Notes: generated by a model not told the origin, from the letters alone. Shown: positions 32,444 through 41,258, counted from the first letter of the stretch. The stretch: DNA of 55,164 nt from Candidatus Peribacteraceae bacterium (GCA_028703835.1 JAQVMB010000009.1:1-55164); one strand, 5' to 3'. Numbers and translations: made by a program.

Positions 32444-33307
32444 TTACGCCGGTTTCCGTACCACGGCGTAGAACGAAGCCGCTCCGTGGAAGGCGGTCGG
32501 GAATTTGCCGAAGATGAGATCCAGCCACTTAAGCGGTGAGAAGAGCGTTGTGAAGACAATGGTGAGTATTCCGTAGAGATGCTCGTTTCCGAACGAGAAG
32601 ATGATTGCTGCCCACGTGCCCAGCTGGGCAACCAGCGCGGATGTGGGGCCGCTGCGTGGGGCGATCTCTTCCACTGTTCCGCCCTTGCACATTTTTTTCA
32701 TTCCTTCGCGGGACCACCGCTGAAAATCATTGGGGGAGGCATGGAAGGGATACACGAACGGGGCGGCGAGATAGGCGCATCCGCCCGGCTTGAGGATGCG
32801 GAGGATTTCTCCCACGACTCTCTGGGGGTCGGGAACGTGTTCCAGGAGGAACTCGCAGACGACGCCGTCAATGCTGTCCGTCGGCAGCGGCAGGGCGTGC
32901 GCGTCGGCAATGATGTCGACACCTGGATACCAGTAGATATCCACGTTCAACACGTTCGGAGCCAGACGATGGATGCCCGATCCGATGTTCAGGATCGTCG
33001 CTTCGGGGATGAACCGGCGGACGAATTTTTTTGCGGATAACCCGGTGAGGCAGACCGGACTGACGGCGTAGATGAGAAAAACGTAGAAGCGGGGGAATGA
33101 TCGGAGAAAAACCTTGAGACGATTGATCATGCCCGTTCGCTCGCTTTCCATTTTGGATCGGAGTGTCTCGCTCACGAATGCCGGTACGCCGCGGATGGAG
33201 GGGAAGAAATCGCCGGTGGCGGGACATCGCCAGCCCCCCTCTTGTTGCACGAGAGATTGATGGGAGAGGGGGTGAACGAAGGAAGGTGTCATGAGATGGG
33301 ATTGCAT
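32444..33307 (-). CDS. SAM-dependent methyltransferase with Trm112-like N-terminus
   Basis: 287 aa. The N-terminal segment HPLSHQSLVQQEGGWRCPAT-GDFFPSIRGVPAFV resembles a Trm112-type (LCPxxxxxL-like) domain without the cysteine pair. The methyltransferase core has TILNIGSGIHRLAPNVLNVD (motif I), IIADAHALPLPTDSIDGVVC, FLLEHVPDPQRVVGEILRIL (motif IV), and KPGGCAYLAAPFVYPFHASP. TACACT ends five nt before the ATG. Hydrophobic C-terminal stretch LGTWAAIIFSFGNEHLYGIL may peripherally bind membrane. Convergent with the preceding methyltransferase, 6 bp apart. Confidence 0.82.
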   Translation of the reverse strand: MQSHLMTPSFVHPLSHQSLVQQEGGWRCPATGDFFPSIRGVPAFVSETLRSKMESERTGMINRLKVFLRSFPRFYVFLIYAVSPVCLTGLSAKKFVRRFIPEATILNIGSGIHRLAPNVLNVDIYWYPGVDIIADAHALPLPTDSIDGVVCEFLLEHVPDPQRVVGEILRILKPGGCAYLAAPFVYPFHASPNDFQRWSREGMKKMCKGGTVEEIAPRSGPTSALVAQLGTWAAIIFSFGNEHLYGILTIVFTTLFSPLKWLDLIFGKFPTAFHGAASFYAVVRKPA

Positions 33308-33327
33308 ATCTCAGTGTATCGGCCGGG

Positions 33328-35304
33328 TTATGGCCGGGGAAGCAGCGTGTACGTGCGGGGCAGGGCGGTCGAAAGGCCGAAACTCAGTTTCCATCGTGAC
33401 GGATCGCATTCACGACGGAACCATGCGTCGTGCGACGTGCCGAGGAGGACGAGGTAGCGGATGCCGAGAGCCTGTGCGGCGTCGGCGTCGCAGGAGCGGG
33501 AGAGCGAGATCAAATCCGGCTCCCGGTCAGTGGCGGTAGTGGTGAGGCGTTCGTCCCGTCCGACGGCGAAGCGTCCGGTACGGATGATGAAGAGCAGGCG
33601 GTCATGCACATACTCTCCCGAAGGCTCTCCTTCCTGGATGTAGAACACGTCGTGCAGCGTGCTCCCGGAACGTGCCCACGCATAAAGCTTGGCTTCTGCT
33701 TCCGTCGGGACGGGGAGAGTGGGGAAAAATGTGGAGCGTTCCAGTCGCAATGTGGGGAGGGCGAGGCGGACGGCTGCGTTCAGCGTTCCCGCGACGAGCA
33801 TGCAGGTGACGAACAGTGCTCCGGCCAGCCGCAGGGATTTGGAGGGGGAGGCGAAGACGCTGCGAGCGAGCGCCACGGCGCCTGTGATGGAGGCGAAGGT
33901 GAAGGTGACGTAGAAGAGACGGTTGAGTGTGAGCGGATACGGAGCGTAGACGAAGATTAGAGGGAAGACGAAGTGCGCGGCGGCCAGGAGGAGCAAGACG
34001 ATGGCGGCGCCGTTGCGGCGCCGGAGGAAGAAGACTGTGCTCAAAACTGTCAGGAGCACGTGGGGGCCGTAGTTCCTCCAGAACGTCCACCCCATGATCG
34101 GCAATGCTATATCCATCGTCTTGTCCACGTACAACAGGCCGTCCAGGTGCAGGCGGAATGCGGAGGGTTCGATGCTCGTTCCGATCATGCTCATGGGTCC
34201 TCCCTGCACGCTTGCGATGAAAAGGGTCGGGACGGAGAACAGGAATGCTATGAGCAGCAGGCGGCCGGATGGAATGTCTCCCATCGGTTTGCCCATTCGC
34301 TCCATGATGAAGAAGAGCAGGAAGGCGACAGTGAGTGTGGCGAGGAGAAGGACAAGCGTCGTTTCCAGCGTCAGCGCCAGTGCGGTTCCCAGGAGGATGG
34401 CGAGGAGAAGTTTCGGCGCGGCGCGGCGCGTGAACGGCTCCGTGGCGAGCGAGAACAGGATCCACAGCAGGGCGAACGTGAAGGCGAAGCCGAGGGAGAC
34501 CGGACGGTGCCCGAGTGCCATGAGCGGCGCGTTGGCGGGGAGGTGATGGATCATGTGCGTCACGCCCCGCCAGACCGTTACATGGGGGGGGTCCAGGGGG
34601 AGATGCAGGAAGAAGACGGTCCGGATGTCCTGCAGGAGACGCGAGAGCCCGCTCATCCAGAAGAAGCCGGACGCCGCGAGTGACATGATCCCGGCGAAGG
34701 CCCCGATGCCCCAGGAGCCCGAGAGCCGCCTGCCGAAAGCCGCGGCGAAGAGCACGATGGATGCGACAGAGAGGAGGGGGATGGCTGCCTGGCTTGCGGG
34801 GAGCGGCAGGCCCGTCACGGCCGTGAACGCGGCGACGAGGAGGGACGGCGCGTAGTGGTAACCGGATTTCTCCCACGGAGCGGCCACGTCGACGGGCGGG
34901 AAGTTCCCTTCCAGCATCGTCGCCGGCAGGGCGAAGTGCGGCTGCGTCCATTCATCGCTGCCGCGGTCTCGCATGTACGCGAGTCCCGTGAGGAGAATGA
35001 CGGACAAGAGGAAAATCAACAGGCGCCGGGGAGGGCGCTCGAGCGCCGGGAGTGATGTACGGTGCAGCGAGAGTGCCAGAGTGCTTGCGCCGAGGATGCC
35101 AAGGGCGGCCCACGCTGCGCTGCGGAACGGCAGGATGTACGCAAGGGCGTTCGTGAAGACGATGTACAGCGCGATTCCACCGCTGCAGACGAAGCCGGCA
35201 AGCGCGAGTACATCCCGCACTTTCAAGACGCGGCGACCCAGTACGTATCCTGTCCATCCGAGGATGCCGAAGCAGAGGATGGCGAGGAAGATGATCGAGA
35301 ACAT
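33328..35304 (-). CDS. Large polytopic membrane protein (GT-C-like or DUF2298-type)
   Basis: 658 aa with about 14 hydrophobic helices (starting MFSIIFLAILCFGILGWTGY) and a soluble C-terminal domain of about 150 residues. A periplasmic loop after the third or fourth helix contains RGSDEWTQPHFALPATMLEG, in which the SDEW aspartate-glutamate pair recalls the acidic motif of GT-C transferases, and GYHYAPSLLVAAFTAVTGLP. The G8 tract at 34584-34591 lies in a loop codon run. Likely a polyprenyl-phosphate-sugar-dependent transferase; start at 35304, with a GCTACGAT -10 about 30 nt upstream of the ATG. Alternative ATG at 35364 would add a non-hydrophobic extension. Confidence 0.68.
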   Translation of the reverse strand: MFSIIFLAILCFGILGWTGYVLGRRVLKVRDVLALAGFVCSGGIALYIVFTNALAYILPFRSAAWAALGILGASTLALSLHRTSLPALERPPRRLLIFLLSVILLTGLAYMRDRGSDEWTQPHFALPATMLEGNFPPVDVAAPWEKSGYHYAPSLLVAAFTAVTGLPLPASQAAIPLLSVASIVLFAAAFGRRLSGSWGIGAFAGIMSLAASGFFWMSGLSRLLQDIRTVFFLHLPLDPPHVTVWRGVTHMIHHLPANAPLMALGHRPVSLGFAFTFALLWILFSLATEPFTRRAAPKLLLAILLGTALALTLETTLVLLLATLTVAFLLFFIMERMGKPMGDIPSGRLLLIAFLFSVPTLFIASVQGGPMSMIGTSIEPSAFRLHLDGLLYVDKTMDIALPIMGWTFWRNYGPHVLLTVLSTVFFLRRRNGAAIVLLLLAAAHFVFPLIFVYAPYPLTLNRLFYVTFTFASITGAVALARSVFASPSKSLRLAGALFVTCMLVAGTLNAAVRLALPTLRLERSTFFPTLPVPTEAEAKLYAWARSGSTLHDVFYIQEGEPSGEYVHDRLLFIIRTGRFAVGRDERLTTTATDREPDLISLSRSCDADAAQALGIRYLVLLGTSHDAWFRRECDPSRWKLSFGLSTALPRTYTLLPRP

Positions 35305-35317
35305 GGAGAACCGGAAA

Positions 35318-35875
35318 TTACGCGGCTGTCTGTCCCACGGATCGTAGCACGCGGGCAGGCACACCCGCGACGACCATTCCGTCCGGCACGTCTTCCCGTA
35401 CGAGGGAGGAGGCTCCGATGAACGAGCCGCGGCCGATGGTGACGCCGGGAAGGATGGTCACGTTCGCGCCGATGAACGAACCGTCCCCGATGGAAACGTG
35501 CTTCAGCACCGGCGGAAAATGCGGCTGCAGGGGATGGTCATGGAAGCCGACGTTCATGTGTGTCAGGACCGTGACGCGTTCGGCAAGTGTGACGTGGTCG
35601 CCCAGCGTGATCTGTCCCGCAAGATCGAACAGGCACTCGTCCCCGATGAAGCAGTGGTGCCCCGTCTGCAGCATCCGGAACCCCCCCCGGTAGATATTGA
35701 AAAAGGAGCAGGCGTGCAACACGCTCTCCCGCCCGATGCGGGCGCCGAAGACTTTCAGCAGCGCCGTGCGCACCGGCGGCAAGACCAGCCCGCAGCGGAG
35801 CAGGGCCGCCTGGACTTGGCCGTATGCGAAGCGCAAGGCTTTGCCGAAACCGATTTCTTCCAGGGAATCTTTCAT
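35318..35875 (-). CDS. Hexapeptide-repeat acyltransferase (LbetaH)
   Basis: 185 aa. Left-handed beta-helix hexapeptides are visible from about residue 85 (ITLGDHVTLAERVTVL) through VSIGDGSFIGANVTILPGVT, IGRGSFIGASSLV, ending with a VPARVLR tail. FHDHP and HFPP around 115-125 hold the catalytic-type His region. A short N-terminal helix, MKDSLEEIGFGKALRFAYGQ, precedes. Likely O- or N-acetylation of a sugar in the glycan. TAGAAT (minus strand, 35883-35888) ends seven nt before the ATG, giving a leaderless mRNA; it is 13 nt upstream of the large membrane protein gene, so probably co-transcribed with it. Confidence 0.87.
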   Translation of the reverse strand: MKDSLEEIGFGKALRFAYGQVQAALLRCGLVLPPVRTALLKVFGARIGRESVLHACSFFNIYRGGFRMLQTGHHCFIGDECLFDLAGQITLGDHVTLAERVTVLTHMNVGFHDHPLQPHFPPVLKHVSIGDGSFIGANVTILPGVTIGRGSFIGASSLVREDVPDGMVVAGVPARVLRSVGQTAA

Positions 35876-35882
35876 CGGGGGC

Positions 35883-35888
35883 ATTCTA
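35883..35888 (-). promoter_or_regulatory. -10 element, leaderless start of the acyltransferase gene
   Basis: Minus-strand TAGAAT, then seven nt, then ATG at 35875. Confidence 0.5.
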
Positions 35889-35925
35889 CAGGAGGAACCC
35901 CTCGTCTGGGCAGGTCTTCCGAGGT

Positions 35926-35946
35926 AGGCTGCCTCCGGCAGGCCTA
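35926..35946. repeat. Short inverted repeat touching the fusion-gene start
   Basis: AGGCTGCC-TCC-GGCAGGCCT is an imperfect palindrome ending at the ATG at 35946. It would be in the way of a ribosome site if transcribed, or act as an operator if not. Confidence 0.5.
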
Positions 35947-37949
35947 TGGAACGTGCTTTCATTCCCAACAGCGCGCCTTGGATCACCGAGCGTGAGATCG
36001 CCGCGGTGACCGATTTGCTGCGTTCGGGGCGCATCGGAAGCACTACGGACGCGCTGCGCGCCGCGCGGGAATCTTTGAAGCAGTTTACGGGCGGACGGGA
36101 GGTTCTCCTCACTCCTTCCTGTACGCTCGCATTGGAGTTGGCGCTTCGTTGCCTGGAACCCGGTCCGGAAGACGAAGTCATCCTTCCGTCGTACACATTC
36201 GTTTCCACGGCCAATGCCGTGCTCCAGTGCGGCGCCAAGCCGGTGCTGACGGACATCGAGGACCGGACGTTTTCCCTGGATCTGGAACAAGTCGAAGCCG
36301 CAACGGGTCACCGCACTCGCGCCGTCATTCCCGTCCACTACGCGGGTATTTCGTGCGACATGGACCGACTCCTGGCGCAAGCGTCCCGTGCCGGCGTCGC
36401 CGTCATCGAAGACGCAGCCCATGCGTTCGGGGCGCGGTACAAGGGGCGTTTCCTGGGTGCGTTGGGTGATTTCGGTTGCTTCAGCTTCCACGATACGAAG
36501 AATTACGTTTGCGGCGAAGGGGGTGCGCTGGTCATCGGGAACGACGCATACCGGCACAAGGCCGAGTGCGTGTACGAGAAAGGGACGAACCGCATGGCGT
36601 TCCTGCGCGGGGAAATCGACAAGTACACGTGGGTCTGCCAAGGCGGAAGTTATGTCTTGTCCGCCGTGCTTGCCGCGTTGCTCCGCGTGCAGGTCGAGCG
36701 TTTCGAAGACATCCTCGAAGGACGTCGGGCCGTCGTGCGACGGTACCGCGAGGGGCTCGCTTCTCTCGTCGGAGAAGGGGAGATCCGTTTCGGCGACGTC
36801 CCTGCGTACGCCACCCCCAATGAGCACATCGCGTTTTTCCTCGTCCGCGATCACGTCCGCCGGGATCCGCTCTTGGCTCATTTGAAGGAGCAGGGCATCG
36901 GCGCCGTCTTCCACTACGTGCCGTTGCACCTCTCGCCGTTCGCGCGGGAGCGGCTCGGGACGAAGCCGGGACAATTCCCGGTCACGGAGCGGGTGGCGGA
37001 TACCATCGTGCGGTTGCCGCTCTTCCCCCAGATGACCGAGGAGCAGTGTGACCGCGTCATCGATGCCGTGAAGTCTTTCTTCCATCCCGCGCATATTCCT
37101 GTTTCGCGGCCGGCAGCGGCCGTACAGGGCGGGGCGCAGGGGGAGCAAGTCGACCTCACGCTCGTCGTTCCTTGTTATAACGAAGAGGGCCATTTGCACC
37201 AGAGCCTGGATGAAGTCATGCGCATTCTCCGGCGCCTTTCCCTGCGCTACGAAGTGCTCCTCATTGATGACTGCAGCCGCGACGGGACGGCGGACCGCAT
37301 CCGCGAGTACGTCGCGCTGCATCCGTCCCTGCCCCTTCGTGCCGTTTTCCATGGGAAGAATGCCGGAAGGGGCGCGACCGTCACGGAAGGGGTGCGGTTG
37401 GCACGCGGGCGCTTCGTCGGATTCCTCGACATAGATCTCGAAGTGCATGCGAAGTACCTCCCTTCGACGATCCTGCGGTTATTGCAGGGCGAGGCCGACA
37501 TGGTCCTTGCCGAGCGCAGCTATAAGATGCACCTTTTCGTCCTCCCCCGCCTGATCACCACCGGAGGGTACAAACTCCTCGTACGCATGATGCTCGGCAC
37601 GCCTCCGCTCGACACGGAGGCGGGGTACAAGTTCTTCCGCCGTGATGCGATCCTGCCCGTCCTGGAATGCACGCGGGATCCCCACTGGTTCTGGGATACG
37701 GAAGTGACCGTCCGCGCCCACGATGCGGGGTTACGGATCCGTCACGAGCAGGTTCTCTTCACCCGCAAGAAAGAGAAGAAGTCCACCGTGCGGTTCCCGC
37801 GCGACATCTGGCGTTCGTTCATTGCGCTGCTCCGGTTCCGCCGCCAGCGGCGGCGGGAGCGGCGGGTTGTGATTGCACCGGTAAGCGGCGCCGTTTCGGT
37901 TCCATCCGTCAGCCACGCGAAAGAGAAGGAGCGGGCCTTCCGGCCGTAA
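35946..37949 (+). CDS. Fused DegT/WecE-type aminotransferase and GT2 glycosyltransferase
   Basis: 667 aa. Residues 1 to about 380 are a PLP aminotransferase of the DegT/DnrJ/EryC1 group: PWITEREIAAVTDLLRSGRI, TPSCTLALELALRCLEPGPE, EDAAHAFGA, and the PLP-lysine in FSFHDTKNYVCGEGGAL (Lys185), the WecE-like form acting on dTDP-4-keto-6-deoxyglucose. From about 400 a GT2 (dolichyl-phosphate-mannose synthase-like) domain follows: DLTLVVPCYNEEGHLHQSLD, VLLIDDCSRDGTADRI, GFLDIDLEVHAKYLP (DxD-like), and EAGYKFFRRDAILPVLECT. The tail is Arg-rich. The two domains usually occur as separate proteins, so the fusion couples amino-sugar formation with transfer. Start 35946 from an extended inverted-repeat region; no clear -10. 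Confidence 0.9.
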   Translation: MERAFIPNSAPWITEREIAAVTDLLRSGRIGSTTDALRAARESLKQFTGGREVLLTPSCTLALELALRCLEPGPEDEVILPSYTFVSTANAVLQCGAKPVLTDIEDRTFSLDLEQVEAATGHRTRAVIPVHYAGISCDMDRLLAQASRAGVAVIEDAAHAFGARYKGRFLGALGDFGCFSFHDTKNYVCGEGGALVIGNDAYRHKAECVYEKGTNRMAFLRGEIDKYTWVCQGGSYVLSAVLAALLRVQVERFEDILEGRRAVVRRYREGLASLVGEGEIRFGDVPAYATPNEHIAFFLVRDHVRRDPLLAHLKEQGIGAVFHYVPLHLSPFARERLGTKPGQFPVTERVADTIVRLPLFPQMTEEQCDRVIDAVKSFFHPAHIPVSRPAAAVQGGAQGEQVDLTLVVPCYNEEGHLHQSLDEVMRILRRLSLRYEVLLIDDCSRDGTADRIREYVALHPSLPLRAVFHGKNAGRGATVTEGVRLARGRFVGFLDIDLEVHAKYLPSTILRLLQGEADMVLAERSYKMHLFVLPRLITTGGYKLLVRMMLGTPPLDTEAGYKFFRRDAILPVLECTRDPHWFWDTEVTVRAHDAGLRIRHEQVLFTRKKEKKSTVRFPRDIWRSFIALLRFRRQRRRERRVVIAPVSGAVSVPSVSHAKEKERAFRP

Positions 37950-37955
37950 TATCCC

Positions 37956-39065
37956 CTATTCCGTCACGAGAGTGCCGTAGATGCGAAGGGTTGCTTGCGC
38001 TGTTTTTGCGATGCCATGCTCCTCCGCCCATGCGCGGCAGTTTTCCGATTTGACGGTTCCTTCATCCAGGATTCTGTGGATAAGGTCCGCCATTGCATCG
38101 GGATTGTCCGGATCCACGCGAAAACCGCTCCTTCCCTCATCGATCGCTTCCGCCGCGCCGCTGTCAGTCGGCCCGATGCAGGGAACTCCCCGTGCGTTCG
38201 CTTCCAGGTAGACAAGGCCGAAACCCTCGAACGTATTGTCCGTGGTCTTTGCGGGTTGCAGGTACAGATCCGCTTCCGCGTACAGCTGTTCCAGCCGTTC
38301 GTTCGATACCATGCCCGGGAAGGTGACTTGCGCCGTCAATGCTAGAGCGGTGATGCGGTCTTCCAGCGCTTTCTGATACGACGATCCCTCGTACATTCTT
38401 CCCACAATCGAATAGGAGAAGGCCGTACCGTACTTTTCCCGGTACAGAGCGAGGCTTTCCAGTGCTTCCAAGATCCCCTTCCGCGGTTTTACTTCCCCCA
38501 CCGTCAGAACTCGTTTGACGGGATGGGGGGTGCGGGGAGGGGGGGAGGGGGGTAACTCGATGCCGTTCGGAATGACGGTGCAGTGTTTGTCGAAAGATGT
38601 TGCGAGGGGCGGAGGCAGGATGTCCCGGACGCGTCCCTTCGTATAGTTGCTGACGGTGATGAAGCGTCCGATGCCTTTGAATGCCCGTCGCATGAGCCAT
38701 CGGGTGCGCCATGCCAGGAACGGCCGGACACCGTAGCTGCCATGGATCGTCAGGACGGTGCGGCCGCGGACGGCGGCGGGGAGGAACAGGATGAAGAGCG
38801 CGTACGGTTCGACAGTGATGTGGATGATGTCCGGTCGGGACGCGCGGATGGCCGCCCGTAGCTTCCGGATGTCCCTCAGGAGCCGCAGGGGATTGCTCAG
38901 GTACCGGAGCGGCCTGTCCAAGACGGGGAAGTCGCCGGGGGTTCCCCGTGCGCAGCACAGAGAGACGGCATGGCCCGTTTCTCGGAAGGCTTGTCGCAGG
39001 CTGCGCGTGTACGTGCTCCAGCCGCCATGGCCGTCCGCCTGTTCACCTATGAGGAGAATCTTCAC
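37956..39065 (-). CDS. Glycosyltransferase family 4 (GTG start)
   Basis: 369 aa. GTG at 39065 (KILLIGEQADGHGGWSTYTR) has TAGTCT ending six nt upstream. Acceptor domain: RPDIIHITVEPYALFILFLP. Donor domain: RVLTVGEVKPRKGILEALES, SIVGRMYEGSSYQKALEDRI, VTFPGMVSNERLEQLYAEAD, FEGFGLVYLEANARGVPCIG (EGFGLVYLE motif intact). The inter-domain linker is a G/C tract (ELPPSPPPRTPHPVKRV; G7-A-G6 on the plus strand at 38539-38552) and may be slippage-prone. Convergent with the fusion gene, 6 bp apart. Confidence 0.9.
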   Translation of the reverse strand: MKILLIGEQADGHGGWSTYTRSLRQAFRETGHAVSLCCARGTPGDFPVLDRPLRYLSNPLRLLRDIRKLRAAIRASRPDIIHITVEPYALFILFLPAAVRGRTVLTIHGSYGVRPFLAWRTRWLMRRAFKGIGRFITVSNYTKGRVRDILPPPLATSFDKHCTVIPNGIELPPSPPPRTPHPVKRVLTVGEVKPRKGILEALESLALYREKYGTAFSYSIVGRMYEGSSYQKALEDRITALALTAQVTFPGMVSNERLEQLYAEADLYLQPAKTTDNTFEGFGLVYLEANARGVPCIGPTDSGAAEAIDEGRSGFRVDPDNPDAMADLIHRILDEGTVKSENCRAWAEEHGIAKTAQATLRIYGTLVTE

Positions 39066-39071
39066 CCGTAC

Positions 39072-39077
39072 AGACTA
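39072..39077 (-). promoter_or_regulatory. -10 element, leaderless GTG start
   Basis: Minus-strand GCTAGTCT with TAGTCT, then GTACGG and GTG at 39065 (six nt). Confidence 0.5.
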
Positions 39078-39141
39078 GCGCGGGCGGAGAAAGGGCGGAA
39101 GCGCCGGGACGGTTCGCAGTCCATCCGCTTCGGTCTTCTGC

Positions 39142-39147
39142 TACGCT
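39142..39147 (+). promoter_or_regulatory. Extended -10, leaderless GTG start
   Basis: TGCTACGCT with TACGCT at 39142-39147, then TGGACG and GTG at 39154 (six nt). Divergent from the -10 at 39072-39077, 64 bp apart. Confidence 0.55.
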
Positions 39148-39153
39148 TGGACG

Positions 39154-39822
39154 GTGGGCATTCTCGATACGTTCGGCATCACGCGGAAGATCACCCGGAC
39201 CCGCTTGGAGGCATTCCTGCGGCGATATGCCTCGGATGCGAAGACTCTCGATATCGGGTGCGGCAATGCGCAATACGGTTTCCTTTTCCCGAATCGCACG
39301 ACGCTTGACGTGGCGCCGCGGCCCAACGTCCAGGTCGATATCGTGGCTGACGCGCATGATCTTTCCATGATCGCCGATGCGTCGTTCGATGTGGTGCTGT
39401 GCACGGAAGTCCTCGAACATCTCCATACGCCCGAGCGGGCGATTGCCGAGATGCGTCGCGTGTTGCGGCCGGGCGGGCTCCTGCTCCTCTCGACGCGCTT
39501 CATCTTCCCTCTTCACGACGTCCCCCACGACTACTACCGCTTCACGAAGTACGGGCTTCGGCACCTGCTCGGCTCCTTCGAGATCATCGAACTTGCCGAG
39601 GAAGCCGGCACCGTCGAGACGCTCGCGGTGCTGTACCAGCGCATCGGTTTCCAGTGCGAAACGCTGCATTTCCGCCCCTTCAAGATCTTCTGGTTCCTCT
39701 TGGCACAGATCACGCGTCTGGGGATTTTCCTGCTGAGCCGCGAATACGGTGACATCCGGCATGCCCAAGCGGAGCGGCATATCCTTGCATCCGGCTACTA
39801 CGTCGCGGCGCGGAAGTCATAG
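39154..39822 (+). CDS. SAM-dependent methyltransferase (class I), GTG start
   Basis: 222 aa. TLDIGCGNAQYGFLFPNRTT (motif I), DIVADAHDLSMIADASFDVV, LCTEVLEHLHTPERAIAEMR (motif IV with EVLEH), and LRPGGLLLLSTRFIFPLHDV (motif VI). DYYRFTKYGLRHLLGSFEII is the typical DYWRFT-like substrate motif of glycan-locus methyltransferases. GTG start supported by the six-nt leaderless spacing. The 3' end overlaps the UDP-sugar dehydrogenase by 6 bp. Confidence 0.85.
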   Translation: MGILDTFGITRKITRTRLEAFLRRYASDAKTLDIGCGNAQYGFLFPNRTTLDVAPRPNVQVDIVADAHDLSMIADASFDVVLCTEVLEHLHTPERAIAEMRRVLRPGGLLLLSTRFIFPLHDVPHDYYRFTKYGLRHLLGSFEIIELAEEAGTVETLAVLYQRIGFQCETLHFRPFKIFWFLLAQITRLGIFLLSREYGDIRHAQAERHILASGYYVAARKS

Positions 39823-41079
39823 GGAGAGGTACGTCTTTCCCGCGGCCGTGAACGGTGCGGAAGGCAGGAGCGTTTTCAGGTCGAAGAACACGCCGTCGGC
39901 GTTCAGCGCCCGTACGAATGTTTCCGGCTTTCGTTCGCGGTACTCGCGGTGCGGGACGAGGAGGAGGATGGCGTCGAAGGGGCCCTTGTCCGGCGATCCG
40001 GGCGTCATGCCGAGTGCGGCGATACGGTCGGCGGGGAGGAACGGATCATGCGCTTCCACCGCGAAACCCAGGTTGCGCAGTTCACGCACCACGTCCTGCG
40101 CCTTGCTGTTGCGGGTGTCGGGGATGTCTTCTTTGAACGTCAGTCCCAGCACCAGGACGCGGCCTCCTTTCTTCGCCTTCCCGGCCACCATGCCCGCCAC
40201 GAAGGCGCTCATGCCGTCGTTGATCGCGCGGCCCGCCGTGATGACGTGCGTGGCCATGCCGAGTTGCTTCGCTTTCTCCACCAGGTAGTACGGATCCACG
40301 CCGATGCAGTGCCCGCCTACCAGACCCGGCGTGAATTTGAGGAAGTTCCATTTCGTTCCTGCCGCCTCCAGGACGTCTTTCGTGGGGATATTCAGGCGGT
40401 TGCAGAGCATCGCCACTTCGTTCACGAACGCGATATTGATGTCCCGCTGCGCGTTCTCGATGGCCTTGGCCATCTCCGCGACGCGGATGGACGGCGCGCG
40501 GTGCACTCCCGCCTCGATGACGGACCCGTAGAGGTCCGCGAGCCGGTCGAGTGTTTGCGCATCCTGTCCCGCGACGATTTTCAGGATCTTCGTGACCGTG
40601 TGCTGCTTGTCGCCGGGATTGATGCGTTCCGGGGAGTAGCCCAGCGTGAAGTCCTTCCCGCAGACGAGGCCGGAGTGTTTTTCCAGGATGGGACCGCACA
40701 GCTCTTCCGTGACGCCCGGATACACCGTCGATTCGTACACGACGATGGCACCCTTCTTCAGGTGCTTTCCCACCGTTGCGGACGCTGCGAAGAGGATGGT
40801 CATGTCCGGGTTATTCGCATCGTCGATGGGCGTCGGCAGAGCCATGATGATGACATCCGCTCCCCCGATGACCGCCGGATCCGTACTGAAGGTGATCGGC
40901 ACTTCCCAGAGCTGCTCCGCGCTCAGTTCCAGCGTGGAATCCTTCCCTTCCGACAGTTCCTGCACGCGGTGCTTCGAGATGTCGTAGCCGGAGACGGCAT
41001 GCCCTTTCTTCGCGAAGGCGTGCGCGAGGGGAAGGCCGACGTAGCCGAGGCCGACGACGCAAATGGCAGGTTTTTGCAT
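39817..41079 (-). CDS. UDP-N-acetyl-sugar 6-dehydrogenase (WbpA/WecC-like)
   Basis: 420 aa. Oxidises UDP-HexNAc (GlcNAc or ManNAc) to the uronic acid with two NAD. N-terminal ICVVGLGYVGLPLAHAFA, ALPTPIDDANNPDMTILFAA, VVYESTVYPGVTEELCGPIL, SPERINPGDKQHTV, and the catalytic Cys258 in GGHCIGVDPYYL; C-terminal LGLTFKEDIPDTRNSKAQDV. The SPERINPGD and GGHCIGVDPYY forms distinguish it from UDP-glucose dehydrogenase at 47.4 kb. ATG at 41079 follows a perfect promoter: CTGACA, 17-nt spacer, TACACT, then six nt to the ATG. Confidence 0.92.
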   Translation of the reverse strand: MQKPAICVVGLGYVGLPLAHAFAKKGHAVSGYDISKHRVQELSEGKDSTLELSAEQLWEVPITFSTDPAVIGGADVIIMALPTPIDDANNPDMTILFAASATVGKHLKKGAIVVYESTVYPGVTEELCGPILEKHSGLVCGKDFTLGYSPERINPGDKQHTVTKILKIVAGQDAQTLDRLADLYGSVIEAGVHRAPSIRVAEMAKAIENAQRDINIAFVNEVAMLCNRLNIPTKDVLEAAGTKWNFLKFTPGLVGGHCIGVDPYYLVEKAKQLGMATHVITAGRAINDGMSAFVAGMVAGKAKKGGRVLVLGLTFKEDIPDTRNSKAQDVVRELRNLGFAVEAHDPFLPADRIAALGMTPGSPDKGPFDAILLLVPHREYRERKPETFVRALNADGVFFDLKTLLPSAPFTAAGKTYLSL

Positions 41080-41085
41080 GGATGG

Positions 41086-41249
41086 AGTGTAGCGGGAGCA
41101 GAGGGGATTGTCAGTTTGATGAAAAATTGATAATTGATAATTGATAATTGAAAATGATGGAAGCGACAAAAATACGCTCATTATTGCCATAATTATCCAT
41201 TTTCCATTTTCAATTTTCCATTCCTCGCGACGCGAGGAACAGGCACACT
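41086..41249. repeat. 164-bp bidirectional promoter cassette, copy A
   Basis: From the minus-strand -10 (TACACT, 41086-41091) to the plus-strand -10 (CACACT, 41244-41249) it is 164 bp, the same as the two other copies. Inside: the -35 CTGACA on the minus strand (41109-41114, 17-nt spacer), a left arm of ATTGATA/ATTGAAA heptamers, a central conserved block GCGACAAAAATACGCTCATT, a right arm of TCCATTT heptamers, and an 8-bp hairpin TTCCTCGC-GAC-GCGAGGAA (41221-41239). It lies between the UDP-sugar dehydrogenase and the FAD oxidoreductase. Confidence 0.85.
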
Positions 41250-41258
41250 GCATATCGC

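Noticed and set aside
41108-41250. CRISPR array or MITE
   Set aside because: Repeat units are 7 nt and degenerate, without spacers; there are no terminal inverted repeats with target duplications. The constant promoter positions fit a regulatory cassette better.
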